Part shown: positions 38,663 to 47,694 of the stretch, one piece after another | How the letters are laid out: each line of letters opens with the position of its first letter | How positions within the stretch are numbered: position 1 is the first letter of the stretch | From: Polycladospora coralii | Lineage (GTDB): Bacteria; Bacillota; Bacilli; Thermoactinomycetales; Thermoactinomycetaceae | Assembly: GCF_014773435.2 (NCBI RefSeq) | Contig: NZ_JACXAG020000001.1 | Coordinates: forward strand, 741,321-805,320 | Direction of reading: 5' to 3' | Length of the DNA: 64,000 bases | Notes under the pieces: model-generated | Told to the model about the DNA's origin: nothing | Databases searched by the model: none | What the model saw: only the letters and a program-made list of their open reading frames with translations | Position numbers and translations under genes: made by a program

Positions 38663-39484
38663 AAATGATTTTAAAGCTTTTTCACGTAGATCAGCTTTCT
38701 CTTCCTCTGTTAAATCATATTTGTACCCATATATAGCGCCTTCCCAATCTCCATACATGGGGTTAGGTAAGGTGATATATAATGATCCAAATTGTTCCTT
38801 TTGTTCATCTACAATTTGATTTCTCTCCTGTAAAGGCTTCTTATAATAATCTTCAGCAAAGTCACCTAAATTATCGCCAACCGACATCATGATCTCATGA
38901 TCTTGTTTTATCTTCGCTCTGCGTGACGCTTTATTTGAGGTTTCTGTTTTTAATAAGATATGATTTTCATCAACTTGTGGTAGTTTTAAATCATTCATAT
39001 TCCGTATGGTAGCTGATAAATGTTTGTTATCGCGATTACTGACGTAAAAAATCTCAATTCCACTCTGATTGGCTTCATCCAAAAATTTCTTGGCACCAGG
39101 AATTAATTTGGCACTTGCCGATTGTACCCAGTCGTCCCATCCTACTGGATAAGATTCCCCTGATTGAACAGTATAAGCTTGGTAGGGACTATTATCTAAA
39201 ACCGTTTCATCCAAATCTAATATAACCGCCCATTTTTTATTTTTTTTCTGTTGTAAGGCTGCCTTCATTTTTTCTTCAGCCAACTGGTAAGCTTGGTATT
39301 GTAATGCTTTCGTTTCTCCCGCAGTTTGTTGCCACAACACCGCCATCATGAGATTATGCGCTTTATCTTGATCAGTCTCATAGGTTTGCGATTGCGGTTC
39401 TTCCTGATTCGCACACCCGACTAAGAGTAAACAGAGCAAACAAGCATTGAAACCCAAATATCCAATCGACTTTAAACGCATCAT
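38657..39484 (-). CDS. Lipoprotein acid phosphatase, e(P4)/class C
   Basis: 275-residue HAD-family phosphatase exposed on the cell surface. The lipoprotein signal ends LLLVGC. The active site is VILDLDETVLDNS (DxDxT nucleophile), with FYVSNRDNK and SVGDNLGDFAED as later motifs. Family members take phosphate from 5'-nucleotides or NMN outside the cell. Gene size and motifs are normal. Confidence 0.9.
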   Translation of the reverse strand: MMRLKSIGYLGFNACLLCLLLVGCANQEEPQSQTYETDQDKAHNLMMAVLWQQTAGETKALQYQAYQLAEEKMKAALQQKKNKKWAVILDLDETVLDNSPYQAYTVQSGESYPVGWDDWVQSASAKLIPGAKKFLDEANQSGIEIFYVSNRDNKHLSATIRNMNDLKLPQVDENHILLKTETSNKASRRAKIKQDHEIMMSVGDNLGDFAEDYYKKPLQERNQIVDEQKEQFGSLYITLPNPMYGDWEGAIYGYKYDLTEEEKADLREKALKSFR

Positions 39485-39685
39485 TTACATCCCCCCTCTT
39501 AGCCATAACCTTTTCCGAATCTGTATTTTTTATACCAAGATTACAACTGTGGTGGGAGACGCGTTCATACACAACTTATTTAATGAAACATCCCATTTTT
39601 TAAGTTTATCGTCAATTGTCCTACGCAAATCATCTATGTCGTCAATAGGATAGTGTATGGATGTAAGTAGAAAGGAGGAGTGAGG

Positions 39686-39772
39686 ATGGCTGTATTAGGG
39701 AAAATTTTCGGGGTGTTATTTCAGTTATTTAAATATGCGGCACCTATACTCACACGCTTTGTATTTAAATAG
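39686..39772 (+). CDS. Cationic amphipathic peptide (28 aa)
   Basis: Tiny gene with AAAGGAGGAGTGAGG immediately before the ATG. The 28-residue product has no acidic residue, a net charge near +4, and a hydrophobic helix (LGKIFGVLFQLFKYAAPILT). It has no leader sequence. Such peptides resemble leaderless bacteriocins, delta-haemolysin-like peptides or type I toxins; sequence cannot decide between them. A 14-bp-stem terminator follows at 39808. Confidence 0.55.
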   Translation: MAVLGKIFGVLFQLFKYAAPILTRFVFK

Positions 39773-39807
39773 GGAATGTTTCGGGCTTGGCTGAACCCTG
39801 CTCAAAA

Positions 39808-39866
39808 ATCAAACTCCCTGATCTTTAAATGTTCAGGGAGTTTGATCTTATCTTCTTTTTTTCAAA
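39808..39866 (+). terminator. Terminator of the 28-aa peptide gene
   Basis: 14-bp perfect stem (39808-39821 with 39833-39846), then a T-rich run ending in T7. It overlaps the 3' end of the convergent 30-aa ORF. Confidence 0.82.
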
Positions 39867-39940
39867 AATGAGCGAATGACTCGAATCAGTAGTTTCGTAC
39901 CTTCTTTTTTTATGGTTCGTTGGATCATCTTTTTTACCAT
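39848..39940 (-). CDS. Highly basic peptide ORF (30 aa)
   Basis: Minus-strand frame of 30 residues, very rich in Lys and Arg (VKKMIQRTIKKEGTK, ending SFLKKRR), net charge about +11 with one Glu. The upstream site AAAGGGTG is moderate. It converges on the 28-aa peptide gene and shares its terminator region. Partner peptide, antisense region or chance ORF are all possible. Confidence 0.35.
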   Translation of the reverse strand: MVKKMIQRTIKKEGTKLLIRVIRSFLKKRR

Positions 39941-39995
39941 TACACCCACACCCTTTATCTTGTCATGTAAATGATAAGATGATTGTAGCACAATT

Positions 39996-41000
39996 TTACG
40001 CTTGAAAAGCCTCAGCAACTAATTCATATGAGCGTAGTTTTGCTTCAAAATCATGTGTAATGGTCACCACCATAAACTCATCCGCTTTATAAGTATCTCT
40101 TAAGGCTAATATCTTTTCTTTTATCTGCATTTTGGTTCCAACAATCATGCGATTCCGATTATCAGCTATGCGATAGCGATCATAATCCGTGTAAGGGTAT
40201 TTTTGTGCCATCTCTATTGTTGGTATCCCTCTGGCACCTGCCCCTCCCTTCTCAATGAGTAGCAAGGCCAAATCTAAAACAGAAGCTTGTTTTTCGGCTT
40301 CCTCTTCTGTATCCGCACAGACAACAAAAATAGCCAGCAAGACGTGCGGATGATCATTTACAGCCGAGGGTTGAAAGGATGCTTGATATTTTTTAACCAC
40401 CTCTGCCCCACCAGCGCCATTTATAAATTGAGCGAATGCATAGCCTAGTCCATGTTTCGCAGCTAACATCGCGCTACCACCACTCGAGCCTAATAACCAC
40501 ATTTCCGGAGCAGTATCTAACAATGGTGTTGCAAGCAAATGTGGAAACCGATGTTGATCGTCTACATCGTCATGCATATAGGCAACTAAATCTTCGATTT
40601 GTACCGGATACCGATCATGCCGGTATGTATGGCCCTCTTGTAGTGCTCTTGTAGCCAATGGCATACCTCCCGGGGCTCTTCCAATACCTAGATCAATCCG
40701 ATTAGGAGCGAGTCCTTCCAGCATTTTAAAGTTTTCTGCCACTTTATATGCGCTGTAATGGGGAAGCATGACCCCACCTGATCCAAGCCGTATTTGCTTT
40801 GTCTTACCCGCTAAATGCGCAATAAGAATTTCGGGACTTGAACCAGCTAAGCTACGTGTATAGTGATGCTCTGCCACCCAAAAACGATGATAACCTAGTT
40901 TTTCAGTGACTTGAGCAAGCTTTACAGTATCCGCTAATGCTTCTACCGGTTTTTTACCCAATGGGACTGGTGATTGATCCAAAACACTTAATTTAATCAT
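39996..41000 (-). CDS. LLM-class flavin-dependent oxidoreductase
   Basis: Luciferase-like monooxygenase family, 334 residues, TIM barrel that binds FMNH2. It has the YHRFWVAEHH motif, LGSGGVMLPHYSAYKVAE and DLGIGRAPGG, the signature of the alkanal-monooxygenase-like subgroup common in Bacillales. Substrate unknown. Start ATG 41000 has GAGGTGG upstream. Confidence 0.92.
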   Translation of the reverse strand: MIKLSVLDQSPVPLGKKPVEALADTVKLAQVTEKLGYHRFWVAEHHYTRSLAGSSPEILIAHLAGKTKQIRLGSGGVMLPHYSAYKVAENFKMLEGLAPNRIDLGIGRAPGGMPLATRALQEGHTYRHDRYPVQIEDLVAYMHDDVDDQHRFPHLLATPLLDTAPEMWLLGSSGGSAMLAAKHGLGYAFAQFINGAGGAEVVKKYQASFQPSAVNDHPHVLLAIFVVCADTEEEAEKQASVLDLALLLIEKGGAGARGIPTIEMAQKYPYTDYDRYRIADNRNRMIVGTKMQIKEKILALRDTYKADEFMVVTITHDFEAKLRSYELVAEAFQA

Positions 41001-41182
41001 GGGTGTCCACCTCAACTCATCAAAATATTTATCCCTTCAGTTCGGGTCAAACACCCTTATCGAAAGATCTGCTATGTATCATTCCCTGTTACTTTGCAAT
41101 TAAAACGATTGTGAAGTCACCCATACATAAAAAAGAGGTCGTTACCACACATTATAGTTAAGTCACAGCGAAGGAGTCATTT

Positions 41183-41962
41183 ATGAGAACCGACTACAGA
41201 AAACAAATTTTAATGCTTGTCCTATGTGTCTTTTTTTTATGTACGCCTATGTCTACTTCATATGCCCTATCATCCTCCCCCAAAAAAGTAGCCATTATCA
41301 TTGATGATTTTGGCAATAATTTAAAAGGAAGTAAAGCATTTTTTTCGATACAAGCTCCTTTAACTGTTGCGATTATGCCATTTTTAAAAACTTCCACCGA
41401 AGATGCACAAAAAGCGCATGAAGCAGGTTTTGAAGTTATCTTACATCTTCCGATGGAGCCTGTACGAGGTAAAAAGAGTTGGCTTGGCCCAGGTGCGATT
41501 ACAACAGATATGACTTCGGAAGAAATTAAGAATACCTTGCGAAAAGATTTAGATAGCCTTCCTCATGTTGTCGGAATTAACAACCATATGGGTTCTAAAG
41601 CAACCGCTGATGAACGTGTGGTCAAAGCCATTTTAGAGGTATTAAAAGAGCGAGATTTGTTTATTATCGATAGCTTAACTAGTACCCATTCTAAAATCGA
41701 AAAATTAGCGAAAGAAATGCAAGTACCCTATAAACGGCGTACGCTCTTTTTAGACAATCAAAACAGCAAGAGCGCGATTTCTAATCAGTATCAACTTTTG
41801 ATTAAACGGACGCTCAATCAAGGGTGGGGGATTGCAATTGGACATGTGGGGCATCAAGGAATCAATACTTATGAGGCAACCACAGACGTGCTTACTCAGT
41901 TCAAAAAAGAACAAATAGAGCTCGTACATGTCTCGGAAATCGTTTCTCCTTCAAAACATTAA
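41183..41962 (+). CDS. Divergent polysaccharide deacetylase (YibQ/DUF610)
   Basis: Exported protein of 259 residues with a signal peptide (ILMLVLCVFFLCTPMSTSYA). KVAIIIDDFGNN and FEVILHLPMEP are the start of the deacetylase-like barrel, and GINNHMGSKAT supplies the His pair. YibQ proteins keep the fold, but their substrate is unclear. AAGGAG precedes the ATG. The stop overlaps the stop of the convergent regulator gene by 4 bp. Confidence 0.88.
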   Translation: MRTDYRKQILMLVLCVFFLCTPMSTSYALSSSPKKVAIIIDDFGNNLKGSKAFFSIQAPLTVAIMPFLKTSTEDAQKAHEAGFEVILHLPMEPVRGKKSWLGPGAITTDMTSEEIKNTLRKDLDSLPHVVGINNHMGSKATADERVVKAILEVLKERDLFIIDSLTSTHSKIEKLAKEMQVPYKRRTLFLDNQNSKSAISNQYQLLIKRTLNQGWGIAIGHVGHQGINTYEATTDVLTQFKKEQIELVHVSEIVSPSKH

Positions 41963-43434
41963 CGATTCGGTAGGTTTAATTCATACTTACGTAATTTTTT
42001 AAGTATTGCTGTATGACTAATTTGAAGTGCTTGGGCGACTTTTCGAGCAGTTTTATATTGAAGAAGCGCTTCACTAAGCAACTGTTTCTCAAACTTAGCC
42101 ATCTCTTCTTTTAAGCTTCGTTTGTCACTACATGACAGCGGCTTTTCATGAATCATTTGTTGTATCATAACTTCTCTAAGTTCTTCACTATCATCTTCAC
42201 ATAAATAAATAGAGCGTTCCAATACATTTTGTAATTCACGGACATTACCTGGCCAGTGATGGTTCAGTAATTGATGCATCGCCGCGGGTGAAATTTTTAA
42301 TTCACTTCGTCCCAAACGTGCGCAAATCCGATTAACAAATGTCTCCACTAGTAATGGTATATCTTCTTTTCTTGCTCTCAAAGAAGGAATTTGAATCGGT
42401 AACACATGCAAACGATAATACAAATCTTCACGAAATTTCTTTTGCTTTACCAATGTTATCGGATTACGATTGGTAGCCGCAATCACACGAATATCAATCT
42501 CCTTACTTTGTCGACCTCCCACCTTTCGCACCTTTCTTTCTTCCAATACTCGTAGTAGTTTCGCTTGCAGATGGAGCGGAAGCTCTCCAATCTCATCTAA
42601 GAAAAGTGTTCCGTGTTGGGCTTGCTCAATTAATCCTTTCTTTCCACCACGACTAGCCCCTGTAAATGCACCTTCTTCATAACCAAACAATTCACTTTCT
42701 AATAGTAATTCAGGAATAGCCGCACAGTTAATAGGAATGAAGGGACCATCTGTACGTTCACTTTCATAGTGAATCGCTTTTGCAAACATTTCTTTACCTG
42801 TTCCACTCTCGCCATATATAAAAACAGTGGCATCGCCTTTCGCAATCCGCTTAGCCATATCCATACAAGAAGACATTTCTGAACTATGATGTAAGATATC
42901 CTCAAAATAAACCGCACCTGATTGCTTAGCTGATCGTATTAAGGAGCGAATATGTTTGAAATCACGTAATATGATGACTTCGCCCTCTTGCAGAGGGTGT
43001 GTTTGAATCAGAAAATTTTTAGAAATAACAGCACCCTCATCTGTATGATAAACACCGATCTTGGATAGATGTTTCCCATATAATTGGACGGCTGTCTGTT
43101 TGAGCATTTTTTCCGCTGCTCGATTCACGAGTTGAATCAAATTTTTATCATCTACGAGTAAAATGCCTTCTGACATGGTTTTCAAAATCGTATCCATCTG
43201 TTGTTTACTTCGCTCAGAAGGTAAAAAGACTTCTGTTTGAACCTCTAAAACACCTGGAACCTTTTTGATCACGCTTATGAGTTGTGCTTTATCTCTCATT
43301 TCTATCCCAATATTTAAGTAGATAAATTGTGGCTTCACTTCCATCTGAATAATATCAAGCTGCTTTGAAAATATTGCTTTAATGACATCATAAGTAATTC
43401 CAACTCGATCGATTGTTTCAATTTTTAAAATCAA
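41959..43434 (-). CDS. Sigma-54-dependent activator with ACT-PAS-AAA+-HTH (TyrR-like)
   Basis: Enhancer-binding protein of 491 residues for sigma-54 RNA polymerase. Residues 1-70 look like an ACT-type amino-acid-binding domain, and 78-160 like PAS. The AAA+ domain carries Walker A GESGTGKE (208-215), the sigma-54 contact loop GAFTGA (255-260) and Walker B TLFLDE (276-281). A TyrR-type helix-turn-helix is at 461-485. An amino acid or derivative is the likely effector. It lies 60 bp downstream of the methionine gamma-lyase-like gene on the same strand, whose promoter has -24/-12 boxes, so this gene is its likely regulator. Confidence 0.93.
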   Translation of the reverse strand: MILKIETIDRVGITYDVIKAIFSKQLDIIQMEVKPQFIYLNIGIEMRDKAQLISVIKKVPGVLEVQTEVFLPSERSKQQMDTILKTMSEGILLVDDKNLIQLVNRAAEKMLKQTAVQLYGKHLSKIGVYHTDEGAVISKNFLIQTHPLQEGEVIILRDFKHIRSLIRSAKQSGAVYFEDILHHSSEMSSCMDMAKRIAKGDATVFIYGESGTGKEMFAKAIHYESERTDGPFIPINCAAIPELLLESELFGYEEGAFTGASRGGKKGLIEQAQHGTLFLDEIGELPLHLQAKLLRVLEERKVRKVGGRQSKEIDIRVIAATNRNPITLVKQKKFREDLYYRLHVLPIQIPSLRARKEDIPLLVETFVNRICARLGRSELKISPAAMHQLLNHHWPGNVRELQNVLERSIYLCEDDSEELREVMIQQMIHEKPLSCSDKRSLKEEMAKFEKQLLSEALLQYKTARKVAQALQISHTAILKKLRKYELNLPNR

Positions 43435-43494
43435 ATGATCCCCCCTCCCATTATTTTATCAAGTACGTCAATTTGCATGATTTTTCTATATGAT

Positions 43495-44691
43495 TTATTC
43501 GATTGCGCTTAGTGCTTGTTCCAAGTCTGCAATGACATCTTCTACATCTTCAATTCCGACAGAAAGCCTGATCAACCCAGGTGTTATGCCCATTTTTAAT
43601 CGCTCTTCTTCTGGTACAATCGCATGAGTCATCGTACTTGGATGCTGAATTAAAGTATCGACATCGCCCAAACTAACTGCAATTTTACACAGTTTAAGCT
43701 GGTTCATAAAATGAATGCCTGATTGTGTATCACCTTTCACTTCGAAGCTGATAATCCCACCTGCTCCATCCATTTGCTTCTGAACGAATGGATAATACAT
43801 AGAAGAACTTAGTCCCGGATAATACACCGATTCAATTTGCGGATGTTTTTCTAAAAAACGGGCAACTTGAAAAGCGTTTTGTGTATGCCTTTCCATACGA
43901 AGCCCTAGTGTTTTTAGTCCTCTAATCAAGAGAAATGCATCCCATGGAGATAATATCCCACCAATATCTTTTTGAGTAGTCATACGAATATGATCGATTA
44001 TTTCTTGTTTTCCCGCTATGATTCCTGCAACCACGTCACCATGTCCACCTATATATTTTGTGGCACTGTGAAGCACCAAATCACAGCCAAATTCAAGTGG
44101 TCGCTGTAAGAATGGGGTCATAAAAGTATTGTCTACTACTGTTGTAATCTGATTCGTTTTCGCTACTGAAGCAACCATTTCCAAATCAATAACTTCTAGC
44201 GTTGGATTAATTGGCGTCTCGATATAAATCACCTTCGTATTTGCCTGTATCGCCTTTTGCAAATCATCTTGTTGTGTCATATCACACAAAGTAAAATCGA
44301 TATGAAAACGCTCCTTCAGATCACGCAGTAAGCCAAAAGTACAGCCGTAGAGTCCACGAGAACAAATGACATGATCACCCGATCGTAAGAGTCCCAGTAA
44401 AACGGCTGAAACTGCTGCCATCCCCGAACCAAATGCCAATCCAGCCTCAGCACTTTCTAAGTTGGCAACTTTTTGTTCCAACGCTTTAACTGTGGGATTA
44501 CCTAGTCTTGAATAAATATAACCTTCCTCACCTGCAAAACGATTGGCCCCTTCTTCAGCCGTTGGAAATACGAATGTTGAAGTTTGATAAATCGGTGGCA
44601 CTAAAGCCCCTGTTTGTGGATCAGGAGATGTCCCGACATGAATCGCTCGTGTCGACAAGCCATATGACTTCTGTTTCTGTTTCGATTTCAT
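43495..44691 (-). CDS. Methionine gamma-lyase-like PLP enzyme
   Basis: Cys/Met-metabolism PLP enzyme of 398 residues. The lysine of SATKYIGGHGD (K212) binds PLP. YGCTFGLL (115-122) carries the Cys that marks methionine gamma-lyase rather than cystathionine enzymes. It should split methionine into methanethiol, ammonia and 2-oxobutyrate. Cystathionine gamma-lyase activity cannot be excluded. It is preceded by a sigma-54 promoter and followed by the activator gene. Confidence 0.85.
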   Translation of the reverse strand: MKSKQKQKSYGLSTRAIHVGTSPDPQTGALVPPIYQTSTFVFPTAEEGANRFAGEEGYIYSRLGNPTVKALEQKVANLESAEAGLAFGSGMAAVSAVLLGLLRSGDHVICSRGLYGCTFGLLRDLKERFHIDFTLCDMTQQDDLQKAIQANTKVIYIETPINPTLEVIDLEMVASVAKTNQITTVVDNTFMTPFLQRPLEFGCDLVLHSATKYIGGHGDVVAGIIAGKQEIIDHIRMTTQKDIGGILSPWDAFLLIRGLKTLGLRMERHTQNAFQVARFLEKHPQIESVYYPGLSSSMYYPFVQKQMDGAGGIISFEVKGDTQSGIHFMNQLKLCKIAVSLGDVDTLIQHPSTMTHAIVPEEERLKMGITPGLIRLSVGIEDVEDVIADLEQALSAIE

Positions 44692-44742
44692 TTATCCTCA
44701 TCCTCCAAGTCATGCAGATATTATTCCCTCACTCTTTTTCTA

Positions 44743-44759
44743 TGCAATTTTAATACCAA
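44743..44759 (-). promoter_or_regulatory. Sigma-54 (-24/-12) promoter of the methionine gamma-lyase-like gene
   Basis: On the minus strand TTGGTAT is followed by TTGCA, with the GG and GC dinucleotides spaced exactly as in sigma-54 promoters (G to G, 12 bp). About 52 bp upstream of the start codon. The adjacent gene codes for the matching activator class. Confidence 0.7.
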
Positions 44760-44904
44760 GCCAAAATGAGCAGGGTTTGGAGGTTTACTCGATAAATTTG
44801 GAAACATATCTTGCATAGATGGAATTAAAAGTTTCCATCTTATTAAGCAGGACTTTATGCTTTTATGTTGTATTTTTAAATGAACAGCATTTAGGAGGTT
44901 TACC

Positions 44905-45207
44905 ATGAAGTTTACAATTAAGGGATGGTTGTATGACCATGTCACACTTTACTGGGAAAATGGACAGCTGACAAGTGATCGAGCTGATATTTTGCAAGTC
45001 GTGTTTAGGCGGATAGATGAAATTGAAGCAAGTGAGGCATTTCTGCTATGTCCGAAGACGCATCTATTTTTTACTAGCAATTATTTAGACGAGGGTTATT
45101 CAGCTTATTTGGTATTAAAACATATTCTTGAGTTTGTTTCAGAAGAGCCCAATCCTGAAGAATTATTATATGAATTATCACTTCCAAATGGACAGCACCA
45201 TAAATAA
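44905..45207 (+). CDS. Hypothetical protein (100 aa)
   Basis: 100-residue soluble protein (MKFTIKGWLYDHVTLYWENG..). It looks alpha/beta, has one central Cys (LLCPKTHLFF), and ends HHK within a long palindrome. AGGAGGT precedes the ATG. No family recognised. Confidence 0.65.
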   Translation: MKFTIKGWLYDHVTLYWENGQLTSDRADILQVVFRRIDEIEASEAFLLCPKTHLFFTSNYLDEGYSAYLVLKHILEFVSEEPNPEELLYELSLPNGQHHK

Positions 45208-45250
45208 AAAGGAGTCTACATATGTAGACTCCTTTTTATTTATGGTGCTG
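45193..45250. terminator. 58-bp perfect palindrome between a 100-aa gene and tRNA-Leu
   Basis: Two 29-bp arms meet at 45221/45222 with no loop. The arms include the last five codons of the 100-aa gene on one side and the 3' CCA and acceptor end of tRNA-Leu on the other. The A/T-runs make it a terminator for both strands. Confidence 0.75.
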
Positions 45251-45331
45251 AGGGTCGGGCTCGAACCGACACAGTAGTCACCTACCGCAGGATTTTAAGT
45301 CCTGTGCGTCTGCCAATTCCGCCACCCCAGC
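45243..45331 (-). tRNA. tRNA-Leu (anticodon TAA)
   Basis: 89-nt tRNA with encoded CCA. Acceptor GCTGGGG pairs with CCTCAGC (one G-T pair). The anticodon arm is CAGGA-CTTAAAA-TCCTG, giving TAA. A long variable arm (class II) and GGTTCGAGCC T-loop fit leucine. Confidence 0.95.
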
Positions 45332-45427
45332 ATGTTTATTAGGCAGAGCCACTATCTCGTGGCGACTCATTTATAATAGCACGCTTCCTGATCAGGGTCA
45401 ACTTTATTTCGTAAAAAAATCAAAGCT

Positions 45428-46240
45428 TTAATTTTTTGAATTTAATCCATTTCTAACCATATCTAGAAATATTTCTTTTTTTGAAGGATGGCATGCGATT
45501 ACATAAGGATGATCTCTCTGACCGAAAAAATCGTCCCCATTAAATTGAATCACTGATGCACCTGCCTCACGTGCTAATAGTACTCCCCCATATAAATCTT
45601 CTCCCTCTGAATCATACAGTACAATCGCATCGATTTCACCTTTCGCAAGCAAACACCATGCGACTGAAGGCGCCCATAAAGTTAATATGCGTTTACTTTG
45701 CTAAAGCATAGATGCGCGTAACCGCATGGCGTTCGGATCTCTTAACACATGATGCCCTTGTATCCAAGCAAGGGTCGGCTTTGCTTCCCCCGTTTTTTTC
45801 ATCGTAAAAAATTGCTCATTACACTGTGCACCCCTATCTTTTTGTGCCACATGCATACGATGTAAGTGCGGTTCATAAATGATACCTAGCACTGGTTCGT
45901 TTCGATACATCAGCGTAACACAAACCGCATACACAGGTAGCCCGATGGCATAGTTGTTCGTTCCATCTAAAGGATCGATTAACCATATCCATTCGGACTC
46001 TTGTGCATCGACTTGTCCAAATTCTTCCCCTCTGATTTGATGATCCACGAAAACAGATTTAATTCTTTTACGAATCAGCCGTTCGGCCATTCGATCTACT
46101 TCTGTTACGACATCACCATCAGTTCCTTTTTGCTCTATTTTCTTATCCCTTTCAAAATGAAGCAAGATTAACGCTCCAGCTTCTGAAGTTGCTTTAATTG
46201 CTGTTTTTTTTGCACGATTCAAAATGGAATTAAATGTCAT
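45428..46240 (-). pseudogene. Inositol-monophosphatase-family gene with internal TAG
   Basis: One continuous frame of 271 codons is broken only by a TAG at 45701-45703. Before it: GDVVTEVDRMAE, IRGEEFG, WLIDPLDGTNNYAIGLP, which are the metal and phosphate motifs of the IMPase/SuhB/CysQ family. After it, in the same frame: LWAPSVAWCLLAKGEIDAIV and the C-terminal DLYGGVLLAREAGASVIQFNGDDF. The total length matches the family. Either a nonsense mutation, a base-call error or readthrough. AAAGGGGA precedes the ATG. Confidence 0.82.
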
Positions 46241-46493
46241 TTTTTATCCCCTTTGAAGTGTAATTAATATGAAATGCTTACAATTCTGCATGGGAAACGA
46301 AATCTCACGTTCCGGCTTTAACGCATAGCACGCATTAAAATACAAATATTTTCACCTTTTTTAAACCCAATTAAAAAGAAAGACATACTCAATCCATCTA
46401 AAATGAGTTATGATGTTAACGTGTTCTATTATCTTTCTATTATTTCATTTCTTCATATCGTCATTGTATGAGGTAGAACGGAAAGGAGCTAAT

Positions 46494-46832
46494 ATGATTA
46501 AGACTACTGCATTATATAAAGATATTTCCAATCAGGAAGAGTTTATACAATTTTATACTGAAACCTTTCTCCCTCACTTAATGAGCGTTCCTGGCGTGGT
46601 AAAAGTTAAAATGACTCGCCTCGTTCCCTCACCTTTTGAAAATAAAATTAGTGAAAATGAAGCCCAGTATTTTCTCCAATGCGAGACATACTATGAAAGC
46701 GCAGAAGCGTTTGAGCAAGCACTTAAAACACCTGAAGGTATCGAAGCAGCACAATGCATCTTAGAAGTTGCTTCTCATTTTATGACCACTTATGTGGGAG
46801 ATGAAACGACCTATTACAATAAGAGCGAATGA
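46494..46832 (+). CDS. EthD-like small protein
   Basis: 112-residue protein of the dimeric alpha/beta-barrel (EthD/Dabb-like) type: KTTALYKDISNQEEFIQFY, HLMSVPGVVKVKMTRL, and a C-terminal ASHFMTTYVGDE. Family members bind small hydrophobic ligands or act as accessory oxygenases. Start ATG 46494 has AAAGGAG upstream. Confidence 0.8.
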   Translation: MIKTTALYKDISNQEEFIQFYTETFLPHLMSVPGVVKVKMTRLVPSPFENKISENEAQYFLQCETYYESAEAFEQALKTPEGIEAAQCILEVASHFMTTYVGDETTYYNKSE

Positions 46833-46852
46833 AAGATGTTCGCTCTTTTTTA
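46821..46852 (+). terminator. Terminator of the EthD-like gene
   Basis: 8-bp stem AAGAGCGA/TCGCTCTT overlapping the stop, followed by T6. Confidence 0.85.
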
Positions 46853-46858
46853 GTCGGA

Positions 46859-47038
46859 CTACTTCAGAATACGATATGCTGCTATAAACGTTTCTTTTGC
46901 AATCAATCCCATTTCTTGTAATTCCTTTAATTCATCAACCATCAACGCTTTATCCGCCTCAGCATCACCCGTATAAACAACAAGACCAAACTGTTTGAGC
47001 AAAGTTCGTACATCTACCAAGTTTTTTACTTCGATCAT
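46859..47038 (-). CDS. yqgQ: YqgQ-like small protein (DUF910)
   Basis: 59-residue helical protein resembling B. subtilis YqgQ: VRTLLKQFGLVVYTGDAEAD then MVDELKELQEMGLI. Start at 47038, where AGAGGATG lies 8 nt upstream. YqgQ is a small conserved protein of unknown role, usually near glcK. Confidence 0.7.
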   Translation of the reverse strand: MIEVKNLVDVRTLLKQFGLVVYTGDAEADKALMVDELKELQEMGLIAKETFIAAYRILK

Positions 47039-47084
47039 ACCATTCATCCTCTGTTCTGATTCTATATCTCTATTGTAACACGGG

Positions 47085-47546
47085 CTATCGATATTCAATA
47101 TAAGTAATCTCTTTCTTCAAATCTCCGATCCCCTCTATCGCATGTAATACCACGATCGGAATGATTTCATCATTTGAAAAATCAGTCAATATGACGTTTA
47201 CGAGTTTCATATCATGATAAACTGCTGCATAATTAATGGGATGATCAATTTCATGATCTTCCACTTGTTGTTCAACTTGTTCTAGCTTTTTCCTTAACTC
47301 ATTTAGCTTTACCACGATTTCAGCTTTTCGTTCTTTGTTTAATTTGTAATTCGAATACATTTCAATGGTAGACTTATATGTATTTGAGATTTCATTGATA
47401 TAGGTAAGCCCACCCTGTTGTTCCACCGCTCTAATATATCTTTTCGTCTGCATATTCTCATAATACAAATACCCAGCCACTGCCATAACGATGATCATTA
47501 TATAAGATAACAGTAAAATAAACCATCTTCGCAAATGTTGTTGCAT
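47085..47546 (-). CDS. Membrane-anchored hypothetical protein (153 aa)
   Basis: One N-terminal membrane helix (FILLLSYIMIIVMAVAGYLY), then a helical extracytoplasmic or cytosolic domain with a coiled-coil (KLNELRKKLEQVEQQVED). No family recognised. It precedes yqgQ on the same strand with a 46-bp gap, so they may share a transcript. Confidence 0.65.
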   Translation of the reverse strand: MQQHLRRWFILLLSYIMIIVMAVAGYLYYENMQTKRYIRAVEQQGGLTYINEISNTYKSTIEMYSNYKLNKERKAEIVVKLNELRKKLEQVEQQVEDHEIDHPINYAAVYHDMKLVNVILTDFSNDEIIPIVVLHAIEGIGDLKKEITYIEYR

Positions 47547-47694
47547 ACTCGCCCCTCCAACCTTACTTACTTCCTTTATTAATCATTATACGGACAAGAA
47601 CGATTTGATATGACTACAGGATCGCCCGACCCGATTAATAACAATTTGCATATGATATCTCGTCACTGGTAGTGAGTGGATTGGGAGTGAAAAA

